Shown here piece by piece: positions 48,811-57,873 of a stretch of DNA of 64,000 nucleotides; the first letter of the stretch is position 1, and the number at the start of each line of letters is the position of its first letter. Source of the stretch: an uncultured Steroidobacter sp. (GTDB taxonomy: Bacteria > Pseudomonadota > Gammaproteobacteria > Steroidobacterales > Steroidobacteraceae). The DNA lies in NCBI GenBank assembly GCA_937864115.1, contig CALMII010000028.1, positions 369,716 to 433,715 on the forward strand, read 5' to 3'. The position numbers and the translations under genes were made by a program. A model generated the notes under the pieces. The model did not search any database. It was not told the DNA's origin and was given only the letters and a program-made list of their open reading frames with translations.

Positions 48811-49743
48811 ATGAAGACTCGACTGACTCGCCGATCCGTATTGCTCAGCGGCGCCGCCATGCTCGGCGGGCTGAGCGCACAGCGCCTCCTCGCCGCCGAA
48901 ACGAACGCGACGGCATTGCCTTCGCTCGCGGGCAAGACGGTGCTGGTCACCGGTTCCACCGACGGACTCGGCAGGGCCGTTGCGCTCAAGCTGGCGGGCG
49001 CCGGTGCGCACGTCATCGTGCACGGTCGCAACCGCGAACGCGGCGCCGCGGTCGTGAAGGAGATCGATGCGCTGAACAAGGGCGGTGCGATGTTCTACGC
49101 GGCCGACTTCGCATCGCTCGCCGCGGTCCGCGAATTCGCGGCGGCCATCCTCAAGGACCACCGGCAACTGCATCTGCTGATCAACAACGCCGGCATCGGT
49201 TCGGCGGATGCCGACGGCGGCAAAGACCGTGAAGTCAGTGCCGACGGCTTCGAACGACGCTTCGCCGTGAACTATCTGTCGGGCTTCCTGCTGACGCGCC
49301 TGCTGCTCCCCACGCTGATCGCGAGCGCACCGGCGCGCATCGTCAACATCGCCTCGCTGGCGCAGCGACCCATCGAATTCGACGACGTGATGCTGGAGCG
49401 CGATTACGACGGCGGTCGCGCCTATTCCCAGAGCAAGCTGGCGCAGATCCTGTTCACGCAGGATCTCGCAGAGGAACTCAAGGGCACCCGCGTCACCGCC
49501 AACTCGCTGCATCCCGCGACTTACATGGATACCGCCATGGTCCGCGACGCCGGGGTCACGCCGCGCAGCACGGTCGAACAGGGCGCCGACGCCGTCGTCT
49601 ATGTCGCGACTTCGTCGGATCTGGATGGCAAGTCCGGACTGTTCTTCAACGGCAAGGCCGAAATGCGCGCCAACGCGCAGGCCTACGACGTGCAGGCCCG
49701 CGCGCGACTGCGCGAACTCAGTACGAAACTGACAGGCGTCTGA
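48811..49743 (+). CDS. Tat-exported short-chain dehydrogenase
   Basis: 310 residues. The Tat-type signal LTRRSVLLSGAAMLGGL is followed by a classical SDR. It has the cofactor motif VLVTGSTDGLGRAVALKL, NNAG in LLINNAGIGSAD and the active-site YSQSK (Tyr and Lys). The layout resembles retinol-dehydrogenase/WW-domain-oxidoreductase-type SDRs. Its exported state would need a bound cofactor. A small hairpin overlaps the ribosome site. Confidence 0.82.
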   Translation: MKTRLTRRSVLLSGAAMLGGLSAQRLLAAETNATALPSLAGKTVLVTGSTDGLGRAVALKLAGAGAHVIVHGRNRERGAAVVKEIDALNKGGAMFYAADFASLAAVREFAAAILKDHRQLHLLINNAGIGSADADGGKDREVSADGFERRFAVNYLSGFLLTRLLLPTLIASAPARIVNIASLAQRPIEFDDVMLERDYDGGRAYSQSKLAQILFTQDLAEELKGTRVTANSLHPATYMDTAMVRDAGVTPRSTVEQGADAVVYVATSSDLDGKSGLFFNGKAEMRANAQAYDVQARARLRELSTKLTGV

Positions 49744-49749
49744 AGGGAC

Positions 49750-50238
49750 TCATTCCTGATCCAGCGGCCCGAACGGCTGCACCGCGGAGAGATCGACGAC
49801 GTCGATCCCTTTCGGATGACGGAACATGCGCTTGCCGAGATCAGGAAAGTCGATGAGATCCGCCTCGCGATTCTCGCCACCCATCAGATAGACGAGTTCG
49901 GTGTCGAACGGATTGCTCAGATGATGGGCGACGCCGGGCGACGGAAACGCCATGAAATCGCCGGGCCCCACTTCATAGTCGCTGCCGTCGATGCGGGCGA
50001 TGGCGCGACCGGCCAGGATGTAGATCCACTCCTCTTCCTGCCAGTGCGCGTGATACACGAACGATTCCTTGCCGGGCGGGATGCGCGCGAGATTCACGCC
50101 CGTGCGTTTCAGCCCGGTCGATTTCGCCATCTGGTAGCCGGTCATTTCCGAGCGCGGATTCCACGGATGCGAAAACGTTTGCGAGCGGGCGGCAATATCT
50201 GCGGCACGCAGCAGGTACAGGTTGGGTCGGTCGGTCAT
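49750..50238 (-). CDS. Cupin-domain protein
   Basis: 162 residues with a single cupin barrel. Motif 1 reads VYHAHWQEEEWIYILAGRAI (two His and a Glu as metal ligands). Motif 2 reads PGDFMAFPSPGVAHHLSNPF (His). It ends with a segment on pyranose-type cupins (KRMFRHPKGIDVVD). The metal site looks complete. It could be a small dioxygenase or isomerase. It is convergent with the SDR gene, with only six bases between them. Confidence 0.8.
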   Translation of the reverse strand: MTDRPNLYLLRAADIAARSQTFSHPWNPRSEMTGYQMAKSTGLKRTGVNLARIPPGKESFVYHAHWQEEEWIYILAGRAIARIDGSDYEVGPGDFMAFPSPGVAHHLSNPFDTELVYLMGGENREADLIDFPDLGKRMFRHPKGIDVVDLSAVQPFGPLDQE

Positions 50239-50318
50239 GACGATGCGCTGTGAGTGGAGTTGCCGCGACTCTCAACCGCGCACAGACAAGCGTCAACTTC
50301 TTTGGCACTCTTCGCGCC

Positions 50319-51845
50319 ATGAATCGATGGCGCATCGCGGGACTGCTGCTGCTCGCCGCATTTGCGGTGTGGCTGACGCTGCGCGGATGCAAGCCGGAAG
50401 AGCCGGCCCCGCAAGTGCCGCCACCGACGGCGCCGCAGGTACGCGACAAGTTCCATGCGTCGCGGCCGTTGCAGGTGGTCGCCATCGCGGCGCCGTCGTC
50501 CGATCCCGCCCGGCCCGCCGCCGACTTCGCCTGGCTCGAACGCGAGCTGCGACATCTCTTGATTCGCGGACGCATGCAGGTGGCGCCCATCGGTCCGGAG
50601 GCGCGGCCGAGTTACACCCTGCGCGTCGAAATGCATTCCGCGCCGGCGACATCGGCCACGCTCGAGCTCGCGACTCCCGACGGCGTCGTCGAACGCGAAC
50701 GAAATATCGAACTGGGCCGCGACGAATTCGAGATCCTGCGATCGCTCGCCGCCGCCCTGCCCGAATTCCTCGGTGCCGCCCACGCGCAGGGCGACTGGGT
50801 CGCGCTGCTGGGAACGACGGACGCCGATGCCTACCGTGCCTACCTCGCCAGCGCCAACGAACTGCTCGGCGCCGACGGGCGCGGCTTTACGCAGCCGGCA
50901 AGCGCGACGAGTTCTGCAAGCGTTGACCGGCTGGAAGCATTGACGCGCAATCAACCGCGCTTCGCGCGTGCGCTCTCGCTGCTGTCGGTCGCGTATCTGG
51001 GATTGGGCGGCGAGGATGAAGGCTCGCTGACGAATCTGGCCGAAGCCACTGCGGAACGCGCACTCGCGCTCGATCCCTCGCTGACGAATGCGCAAAGCGC
51101 GCTGGGACTGGTGAGCCTGCGGCGCGGTGAATGGGCCACGGCGCAGGATCATTTTCAGACGGCGCTGCAGTCGGACCCTAACGCGCCCGCAGCCGTCGAG
51201 GGCCTTGCTTGTCTGCTGATGGATGTCGGTCACGCCACTGCGGCGCTGCCGATCGCGCAGCGTGCCGTCATCCTGCAACCGCACAGCGTCGGCGCGAATG
51301 AATGTCTCGCCTATGCACAGCTTGCGACAGGAACCGTCGAAGCAGACGGCGTCCGCAGCACCGCTCTCGATGTCGCAGTGGTTCACGCACTCGACGCCGT
51401 GCTGTCGGGCCAGATCGCCGATGCGCAACAGATCCTGCGCACCGCGGAGAACTCGCGGAATTCGTCAGCCTGGGTCGAACCGCTGCTGCGCGCCGTCGCC
51501 AATCGCCGCGAAACACCGCGCGCATTGCAGGCCATCACGCGCGCCGCCAACGACGGGCTGATCGATCCCGTCACGGAACTGGTGTGCGGCGCCGCCCTGC
51601 GTCAGTCCGATTTCGTCTTCAACCGCATGCTGCGGCTCGACAAACAGAACGAAGCGGTACCGCTGCGCATCCTCTGGCTGCCGAAGACGGCGTTCCTGCG
51701 CAGACACGACGGTTTCGAAACCATCGTCAGCGCCGCAGGCCTGCTGCCGTTCTGGCAGGACCACGGCCTGCCAGACATCTGCAAGAGCGAACCTGCGGTG
51801 TATGGGTGCAGGCTGAAGCCGCAGAAGGTCAGGAAGGAGGAGTAA
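50319..51845 (+). CDS. Membrane-anchored TPR protein
   Basis: 508 residues from ATG 50319. One membrane helix (about 5-25) ends in a Cys within LTLRGCKPEE. The extracytoplasmic part has an alpha/beta segment (about 50-180, FAWLERELRHLLIRGRMQVA). TPR repeats follow (about 215-340, for example SALGLVSLRRGEWATAQDHF and AAVEGLACLLMDVGHATAAL). It lacks the DNA-binding domain found in similar winged-helix/TPR proteins. Function unknown. Confidence 0.72.
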   Translation: MNRWRIAGLLLLAAFAVWLTLRGCKPEEPAPQVPPPTAPQVRDKFHASRPLQVVAIAAPSSDPARPAADFAWLERELRHLLIRGRMQVAPIGPEARPSYTLRVEMHSAPATSATLELATPDGVVERERNIELGRDEFEILRSLAAALPEFLGAAHAQGDWVALLGTTDADAYRAYLASANELLGADGRGFTQPASATSSASVDRLEALTRNQPRFARALSLLSVAYLGLGGEDEGSLTNLAEATAERALALDPSLTNAQSALGLVSLRRGEWATAQDHFQTALQSDPNAPAAVEGLACLLMDVGHATAALPIAQRAVILQPHSVGANECLAYAQLATGTVEADGVRSTALDVAVVHALDAVLSGQIADAQQILRTAENSRNSSAWVEPLLRAVANRRETPRALQAITRAANDGLIDPVTELVCGAALRQSDFVFNRMLRLDKQNEAVPLRILWLPKTAFLRRHDGFETIVSAAGLLPFWQDHGLPDICKSEPAVYGCRLKPQKVRKEE

Positions 51846-52026
51846 CCGTGACCGAAGGGAATCCCGCGGGACATAGAACGCAAAGAACGCATAGAAGAAA
51901 AGAATGGCCGCAAAAAAGCGCAAAAGGCGCAAAGTCAGAACGTCTGATTTTTTGCGCCTTTTGCGCTTTTTGCGGCGATCTTCTTTTCCGATTTTTTGCG
52001 TTCTATGCGTTCTTTGCGGTTACTCC
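51843..52026. repeat. Nested palindrome, family A with outer GAACGCAAA words
   Basis: Outer arms carry the words GAACGCAAAGAACGCATAGAA and complement (51871-51893 and 51995-52015). Inner arms carry GGCCGCAAAAAAGCGCAAAA and complement (51905-51976). Together they make the longest inverted repeat in the window, between convergent genes. Confidence 0.85.
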
Positions 52027-52031
52027 GATTC

Positions 52032-53252
52032 CTACCAGATGTATTCCACCTGCACCCAGAACTTGCTGGTGTCGGTGAACAGTCCGTCCGCGGAATAGTC
52101 CGCGTACTTGAGCGCGCCAGTGAAGCGCTTCCATTTCGCCTGCAGCTGCACGTCGATCTCGCTGCCGTAGTCCTGCGACGTGCGTTCGGCCTGGTACTCG
52201 TGCCAGCTGGCCTGCAGTCCGAGCGTGTCGAGCGGACCGACGCCCTTCAGCGTGAAACCGGCGTTGAGGTACTTGTCGTCGATGCCATCGACGGGGGTCG
52301 TCAGGAACTTGTCGGCCCAGCCCTGGAACTTGTGCAGCGTGGCGAGCGGCGTGGTGAACCCTTTCACGCCGTTGCCCGCCATGACTTCCCAGCCCAGGCC
52401 GACGGAGTACTGCCGGTAGGTGCCGGTGAGCTCGAGCAGGGTGTAGTCGTTGTCGAAGTTCAGCGGGTTGTCGCTGTACTGCTCCTGCGTGGCGTAAGAC
52501 GCCGCATAGGCGAGCTTCAGTTTGCTCAGCGGACGTTCGCCGGCGAACCGCAAGCCGTAGGTCTGCGATGAATCGCGCACGGCCGCGGCCACGTTCGGGA
52601 TCGGATCGAATTCCAGCCAGTAGCCGAACGCCGTCAGCTTGCCGACCGGGAATTGGTAAGAGACGTTGCCGAGAAAGCTGTCGCCTTCGTAGCGGCCCTG
52701 CGGCGAGTCCTTGCTGAAGACGCGATTGACCTGGTCGAGATACGTGACGTCGAAGGTAAGATTGGCGATCGACTTGTTGACCACGCGCAGCGCATCGAAC
52801 GTCTGTTCGTTCTGGCGCCAGCCGACGTTGCCGACGAAGCGCTGATCGTCGAGCGTGATGCGCTGGCGTCCGAGCGTGATCGTCGTCTGCGGCAGGCTGG
52901 TGTTCACCAGCTGCAGGCGATTGACCTCGTAGCTCTCGGGATCGGCCACGACCGGATACTGCGTCTTGCCGTTGATGGTGCTGTTGTAGTCGCTGATCCA
53001 CGGCCAGACGAACTCGCCTTCGACGAGCAGCGCGGTTTCCCACGCCTTGCCGGTTTCGAATCCGAGCCGCGCCCGCAGCGTCACTGCCTCGGCGTCTTCG
53101 GCCATCGGGTCCTGATCGACGCCCTCATAGCGCAGCCGTGCGTCGATGATCGGCTTGGTCTCGCCGATCGCCCCGCCGATGGGACCGAAGTCCGCTGCCT
53201 GAGTGGTGGCACTCATTGCCAACGCCGTTGTCATCCAACCGATTCTTCTCAT
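52032..53252 (-). CDS. Alginate-export-type outer-membrane porin
   Basis: 406 residues. A signal peptide ends near residue 20 (TTQAADF). A beta-barrel follows, with alternating strands such as LRYEGVDQDP, VTLRARLGFETG and ITLGRQRITLDDQRFVGNVG. It ends in an aromatic residue (YIW), as expected for insertion by the Bam complex. It resembles the Alginate_exp porin family. Its place directly after the nitrate ABC transporter genes on the same strand suggests nitrate uptake across the outer membrane. Confidence 0.82.
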   Translation of the reverse strand: MRRIGWMTTALAMSATTQAADFGPIGGAIGETKPIIDARLRYEGVDQDPMAEDAEAVTLRARLGFETGKAWETALLVEGEFVWPWISDYNSTINGKTQYPVVADPESYEVNRLQLVNTSLPQTTITLGRQRITLDDQRFVGNVGWRQNEQTFDALRVVNKSIANLTFDVTYLDQVNRVFSKDSPQGRYEGDSFLGNVSYQFPVGKLTAFGYWLEFDPIPNVAAAVRDSSQTYGLRFAGERPLSKLKLAYAASYATQEQYSDNPLNFDNDYTLLELTGTYRQYSVGLGWEVMAGNGVKGFTTPLATLHKFQGWADKFLTTPVDGIDDKYLNAGFTLKGVGPLDTLGLQASWHEYQAERTSQDYGSEIDVQLQAKWKRFTGALKYADYSADGLFTDTSKFWVQVEYIW

Positions 53253-53290
53253 ATGTCTCCTCCAAAGCCGGAAAAATCGAACTTCGCCCT

Positions 53291-53355
53291 CTTCCTGTGG
53301 GGCCGGCTTTAGCCGGCTTTCTTGGGAGTCAGGCTAAAGCCTGACCTACAGGAAG
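53291..53355. repeat. REP-like palindrome pair, family B
   Basis: GGCCGGCTTTAGCCGGC and TCAGGCTAAAGCCTGA hairpins are flanked by CTTCCTGTGGGG and CTACAGGAAG. It lies between the ABC ATPase gene and the porin gene, inside the nitrate locus. Confidence 0.85.
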
Positions 53356-53359
53356 AAGT

Positions 53360-55030
53360 TCAAGCCGCCTTGTGTTCGCGATCGCAGTCCGCGAGGAACT
53401 GCAGCAGTTCTTCGCGGTACTCGTAGTACTTCGGATGCTCCAGCAGCGCCTTGCGCGTGCGCGGGCGCGGCAGGTCGACCCGCATGATGCGCCCGACACG
53501 CGCGTTCGGGCCATTGGTCATCATCACGACGCGGTCGGCGAGCAGGATGGCTTCGTCGACATCGTGCGTAACGCAGATGGCGGTGACCCGATTGCGGCGC
53601 CAGACATCCATCAGCACTTCCTGCAGGTCCCAGCGCGTCAGCGCGTCGAGCATACTGAAGGGTTCGTCGAGCAGCAGCAGCTTGGGGGCGAGCGCGAAGG
53701 CGCGCGCCAGGCCGACGCGCTGCTTCATGCCGTTGGAAAGTTCGCCGGCTTTCTTGTCGAGCGCATCCGCGAGGCCGACACGCGTCAGGTAGTAGTCGAC
53801 GATGTCGCTGCGTTCGCCGCTGCCGATGTGCGGGTAGACCTGTTCGACGCCGAGGGCGACGTTCTCGCGCGCCGTGAGCCATGGCAGCAGGCTCGGCGCC
53901 TGGAACACGACGCCGCGATCGGGCCCGGCGCCGACGACTTCGCGTCCGTCGAGCACGATGCCGCCGCCGGAAATCTCGTTGAGCCCCGCGATCATCGACA
54001 GCACGGTCGACTTGCCGCAGCCGGAGTGGCCGATAAGCGAAATGAACTCGCCCTTGCGGATGTCCAGACTGAAACGATCGACGACGGTCAGCGGGCCTTT
54101 CGGTGTCGGATACACCTTGCTGACTTCGTAGAACTCGACGAACTTGTCGGGATTCTCGGCCGGCTTCGTCACCGTCGCGGTGCGCTGCGCCTTCGACGCG
54201 GTGATGGGAACGACTTCAGGCAACCCGGCGCCTTCCTGCGTCTGCGACGCCTGGGTCGCGCCGAGTTCGAGCAGGTACTGCGTGATCTGCGCGCGCAGGT
54301 GCTGGTATTCCTCGCTGTGATTGATCGCCGCGCGCTCGCGCGGCCGCGGGAAGTTCACCTTGAATTCCCGCCCGAGCGTGGCGCGCGGACCGGGCGTCAG
54401 CGGAATGATGCGATCGGCGAGCAGCAGGGCCTCATCGACGTCGTTGGTCACGAGGATCACGGTCTTGCGCTGCCGGCGCCAGATGGATTCGATCTCGTCC
54501 TGCAGCCGCGAACGCGTCAGCGCATCGAGCGCCGACAGCGGCTCGTCGAGCAGCAGGATCTCGGGACTCATCGCCAGCGCCCGCGCCACCGCGACCCGCT
54601 GGCGCATGCCGCCCGACAGCTCGGCGGGCTTGCGATCCGCTGCATGCGACAGACCCACCATGTCGATGTGTTCGAGCACCTTCGCGCGCCGCGCCGTTGC
54701 GGCGAGCCGGGGAAATACCGCATCGACCGCAAGCGCGACATTGCCGAAAACCGTGAGCCACGGCATGAGCGAGTAGCTCTGGAACACCACGCCGCGATCC
54801 GGACCCGCGTCCGTCACCGGTCTGCCCTTGAGCAGAATCTCGCCACTGTCGGGCGCCGTCAGTCCGGCGATCGTCGAGATGAGCGTCGTCTTGCCGCTGC
54901 CGGAAAATCCGACGATGGCGACGAACTCGCCCTCCTCGATCTGCAGGTTCACCCCGCTCAGCACCTCCGCGTGCCGGCCGCCGGAGCCCTTGTAGCCCTT
55001 GGTCACGTTCTTGAGTTCGAGAAATTTCAT
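53360..55030 (-). CDS. Nitrate ABC transporter, two fused ATPases
   Basis: 556 residues from ATG 55030. Two complete ATP-binding cassettes lie in tandem. The first has Walker A GFSGSGKTT, signature LSGGMRQR and Walker B LLLDEPLSALD. The second has GHSGCGKST, LSNGMKQR and LLLDEPFSMLD. Both belong to the nitrate/sulfonate/taurine group (SsuB, NrtC/NrtD). In cyanobacteria these are separate NrtC and NrtD; here they form one protein, which would make a heterodimer-like motor in cis. The region between them (about 270-310) is a Thr/Ala-rich linker. Confidence 0.88.
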   Translation of the reverse strand: MKFLELKNVTKGYKGSGGRHAEVLSGVNLQIEEGEFVAIVGFSGSGKTTLISTIAGLTAPDSGEILLKGRPVTDAGPDRGVVFQSYSLMPWLTVFGNVALAVDAVFPRLAATARRAKVLEHIDMVGLSHAADRKPAELSGGMRQRVAVARALAMSPEILLLDEPLSALDALTRSRLQDEIESIWRRQRKTVILVTNDVDEALLLADRIIPLTPGPRATLGREFKVNFPRPRERAAINHSEEYQHLRAQITQYLLELGATQASQTQEGAGLPEVVPITASKAQRTATVTKPAENPDKFVEFYEVSKVYPTPKGPLTVVDRFSLDIRKGEFISLIGHSGCGKSTVLSMIAGLNEISGGGIVLDGREVVGAGPDRGVVFQAPSLLPWLTARENVALGVEQVYPHIGSGERSDIVDYYLTRVGLADALDKKAGELSNGMKQRVGLARAFALAPKLLLLDEPFSMLDALTRWDLQEVLMDVWRRNRVTAICVTHDVDEAILLADRVVMMTNGPNARVGRIMRVDLPRPRTRKALLEHPKYYEYREELLQFLADCDREHKAA

Positions 55031-55056
55031 CGAGAATCCCTGCCAAAGAGAAAGAC

Positions 55057-55147
55057 AAATGGCCGCAAAAAAGCGCAAAGCCCGCAAATCGAAGTCGAGA
55101 ATCGCTCTTCCCTATTTGTGTTTTTTTGCGCCTCTTTGCGGCTATTT
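55057..55147. repeat. Palindrome, family A (GCGCAAA words)
   Basis: Left arm AAATGGCCGCAAAAAAGCGC with further GCAAA words; right arm is its complement with small changes. It lies between the permease and ATPase genes of the nitrate operon. Confidence 0.85.
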
Positions 55148-55153
55148 CTCGGC

Positions 55154-56272
55154 TCATCGCCCGCGACCGAAACTGAACGCGCTCTGCAGTGTCAGCATCG
55201 CGCGATCTAGCACGAAGCCGATGAGGCCGATGGTGAAGACGGCGACCATCAGGCGGGCCAGGGAATCGGAGCTGCCGTTCTGGAATTCGTCCCAGACGAA
55301 TTTCCCCAGGCCCGGGTTCTGCGCCAGCATTTCGGAGGCGATCAGCACCATCCAGCCGACGCCGAGCGACAGGCGCATGCCGGTAAAGATCAGCGGCAGC
55401 GACGAGGGCATGACGAGCTTGAACAGCTTGGTCTGCCACGGCAGGCGCAGCACCTTGGCGACGTTGAGCAGATCCTTGTCGATCGAGGCGACGCCGAGCG
55501 CGGTGTTGATGATGGTCGGCCATAGAGAACACAGGGTCACGGTGATCGCGGAGATCAGGAATGATTTCTCGAACATTGGATCGGCCGACACATACACCGC
55601 GCTGACGACGATGGTGACGATCGGTAGCCAGGCGAGTGGCGAGACCGGCTTGAAAACCTGGATCAACGGATTGAGTGCGGCGTTGATGCTCTTGCTCAGG
55701 CCGCAGAGGATGCCGATGGGCACGGCGATCAGTGTCGCGAGCGCGAAACCCATGAACACGGTCCTGAGACTGGTGAAGATCTGGTCGATGTAGGTGGGCT
55801 TGCCGGTGTACTTGCGCGTGACGATTTCCGCAGATGGATCCGCAGCCAGTTTCTCCGCGTTGCGCTTTGCCTGGCGTTCGTAGAACGCTACCGCCTTCTC
55901 ACGCTCCGCCTGGTGATCGACCCACAACGCCTGCGTCTGCTGCCATACGGCGACCGGTCCGGGAATCTGGCCGAGACTCGTTTCGATGGTGCGGGACGCC
56001 TGGCTCCAGGCGAGCAGGAAGATCGCGATGGCGACCAGCGGTACGCCGAGCAGCTGCCACAGTTCGCGCAGCTGTGCGCGCGGATTCTCGCCACGCGCGA
56101 GGCGGATCAGCGGATTCAGGAATCCGAGGCCGACGCTGTCGATGACGCCGTGCAATCGTTCGAGCGATACGGGCTTGCGCACTTGCGGCGCGTTCGCGGC
56201 GGGCAGCGCGGTGACGTCGGTCGGTGCGCTCTGCGTTTGGGGTTTGGCCGATTCGGAAACTGCTGCATTCAC
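55154..56272 (-). CDS. nrtB: Nitrate ABC transporter permease
   Basis: 372 residues from GTG 56272, which has GGAGA at good spacing; earlier starts would read through a family C repeat. Six or so membrane helices lie between about 75 and 360. The permease coupling motif is in EMLAQNPGLGKFVWDEFQNG, with the EAA-like loop just before (LPLIFTGMRLSLGVGWMVLI). It belongs to the NrtB/SsuC group. A periplasmic loop of about 70 residues (QALWVDHQAEREKAVAFY region) is longer than usual. It works with the ATPase downstream and the binding protein upstream. Confidence 0.88.
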   Translation of the reverse strand: MNAAVSESAKPQTQSAPTDVTALPAANAPQVRKPVSLERLHGVIDSVGLGFLNPLIRLARGENPRAQLRELWQLLGVPLVAIAIFLLAWSQASRTIETSLGQIPGPVAVWQQTQALWVDHQAEREKAVAFYERQAKRNAEKLAADPSAEIVTRKYTGKPTYIDQIFTSLRTVFMGFALATLIAVPIGILCGLSKSINAALNPLIQVFKPVSPLAWLPIVTIVVSAVYVSADPMFEKSFLISAITVTLCSLWPTIINTALGVASIDKDLLNVAKVLRLPWQTKLFKLVMPSSLPLIFTGMRLSLGVGWMVLIASEMLAQNPGLGKFVWDEFQNGSSDSLARLMVAVFTIGLIGFVLDRAMLTLQSAFSFGRGR

Positions 56273-56297
56273 GGATGTTTCTCCAGCTCTCGGAACC

Positions 56298-56397
56298 GCC
56301 CCCTCCCTGCCCTCCCCCGCTGCGCGGAGGAGGGGAAGAGAGGAAGCCTTCTTTCTATTCCCTCCTCCGCGCAGCGGGGGAGGGCCAGGGAGGGGGC
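56298..56397. repeat. Double G/C-rich palindrome, family C
   Basis: Two copies in opposite orientation: CCTCCCTGCCCTCCCCCGC on the left and GCGGGGGAGGGCCAGGGAGG on the right. Each copy is itself palindromic. It lies between the nitrate-binding protein gene and the permease gene. Confidence 0.85.
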
Positions 56398-56399
56398 GC

Positions 56400-57785
56400 T
56401 CACTTGCCGGCCACTGCTCCGCCTTCAATCTTCTGCTCGCCTCTCAAGCCGATCGCGAACTTCGCCAGATACTCGTTCGGCTTGCGGCCGTCGTACTCGG
56501 TGCCGTCGATGAACTCACGCGTCGCTGCGCGATAGCCGTCGCTGGCCCAGGGGAAGTCCTCCTTCTTCGCCTTCTTCTCATCGACCAGCAGCTGCGCGGC
56601 CTTCAGATACACATCGGGCCGGTACACCTTCTTCGCGATGTCCGCGTACCACTCATCGGACTTCGCTTCCGGGATCTGCCCCCAGCGACGCATCTGCGTC
56701 AGATACCAGACGGCATCGCTGTAGTACGGATACGTGGCGTAGTAGCGGAAGAACACGTTGAAGTCCGGCAGGCTGCGCTTGTCGCCGCGACCGTACTCGA
56801 ACGTGCCGGTCATGCTGTTGGCGATGACGCGGTAGTCGGCGCCGACGTATTCGGATCGCGCGAGGATCTGCGCCGCCTCCTTGCGATTCGCGCCGTTGTT
56901 TTCATCGAGCCACATGCCGGCACGCAGCAGCGCCTTCACGACGGCGAGGTGGGTGTTGGGATTCTTTTCCGCCCACGCCCTGGTGACGCCGAACACCTTC
57001 TCTGGATTGTTCTTCCAGATTTCCAGGTCGGTGATGACGGGCACGCCGACGCCCTTGAAGATCGCCTGCTGGTTCCAGGGTTCGCCCACGCAGTAGCCGT
57101 TGATCGTGCCGGCTTCGAGCGTCGCCGGCATCTGCGGCGGCGGCGTTACTGACAGCAGCACATCGGCCTTGATCTGGCCGCTCACATCGCTCGGCGAATA
57201 GAAGCCGGGATGGATGCCGCCGGCGGCGAGCCAGTAGCGCAGCTCGTAGTTGTGCGTCGAGACCGGAAAGACCATGGCCATGCGAAACGGCTTGCCCGCG
57301 GCGCGCGACTTCTCGATCACGGGCTTCAACACATCTGCCTTGATCGGATGCACCGGCTTGCCCTGCGCATCCACCGGCAGGCTCGCCTTGATCTGCGACC
57401 ACACGTCGTTGGAGAGCGTGATCGCATTGCCGTTGAGATCCATGCTGTAGGCCGTGACGATGTCGGCCTTGGTGCCGAAACCGATGGTCGCGCCGAGCGG
57501 CTGGCCCGCGAGCATGTGTGCGCCGTCGAGTTCGCCGGTGATGACGCGATCGAGAATGACCTTCCAGTTGGCCTGCGGTTCGAGCGTCACGTACAGGCCT
57601 TCGTCTTCGAAGAAGCCTTTCTCGTAGGCGATGGCGAGCGGCGCCATGTCCGTCAGCTTGATGAAGCCGAGCTTGAGCTGTTCCTTTTCGAGCTTCAGAC
57701 CGGCGCCATGCGCAGCACCCGCCAGAGTCAGCATGGCGAGTGCACCGCCGATCGCGCTCCGCCATTTTCCCGAACCCGTACTCAT
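56400..57785 (-). CDS. nrtA: Nitrate-binding periplasmic protein
   Basis: 461 residues from ATG 57785, with GAGGAG upstream. A signal peptide ends near residue 28 (TLAGAAHGAG). NrtA/CmpA-family motifs are LGFIKLTDMAPLAIAYEKGF, GELDGAHMLAGQPLGATIGF, YELRYWLAAGGIHPG and NGYCVGEPWNQQAIF. It would hand nitrate to the permease. It heads the operon with the permease, ATPase and porin. The leader before it contains a terminator hairpin and so is probably under NasT antitermination control. Confidence 0.88.
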   Translation of the reverse strand: MSTGSGKWRSAIGGALAMLTLAGAAHGAGLKLEKEQLKLGFIKLTDMAPLAIAYEKGFFEDEGLYVTLEPQANWKVILDRVITGELDGAHMLAGQPLGATIGFGTKADIVTAYSMDLNGNAITLSNDVWSQIKASLPVDAQGKPVHPIKADVLKPVIEKSRAAGKPFRMAMVFPVSTHNYELRYWLAAGGIHPGFYSPSDVSGQIKADVLLSVTPPPQMPATLEAGTINGYCVGEPWNQQAIFKGVGVPVITDLEIWKNNPEKVFGVTRAWAEKNPNTHLAVVKALLRAGMWLDENNGANRKEAAQILARSEYVGADYRVIANSMTGTFEYGRGDKRSLPDFNVFFRYYATYPYYSDAVWYLTQMRRWGQIPEAKSDEWYADIAKKVYRPDVYLKAAQLLVDEKKAKKEDFPWASDGYRAATREFIDGTEYDGRKPNEYLAKFAIGLRGEQKIEGGAVAGK

Positions 57786-57812
57786 GAATGCCCGCTCCTC
57801 GAACTGTCGGCC

Positions 57813-57873
57813 AAAAAAAAACGCCACCGACCTCGAGCGCGTGCGTAGAAGCGCGCAGGAAGTCGGCGGCGTT
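57813..57873 (-). terminator. Leader terminator before nrtA
   Basis: Read on the minus strand, AACGCCGCCGAC (57873 to 57862) pairs with GTCGGTGGCGTT (57831 to 57820), with one G-T pair, and a run of nine T follows. It lies 28 bases before the nrtA start codon, so it would stop transcription unless prevented by an antiterminator. Confidence 0.9.
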
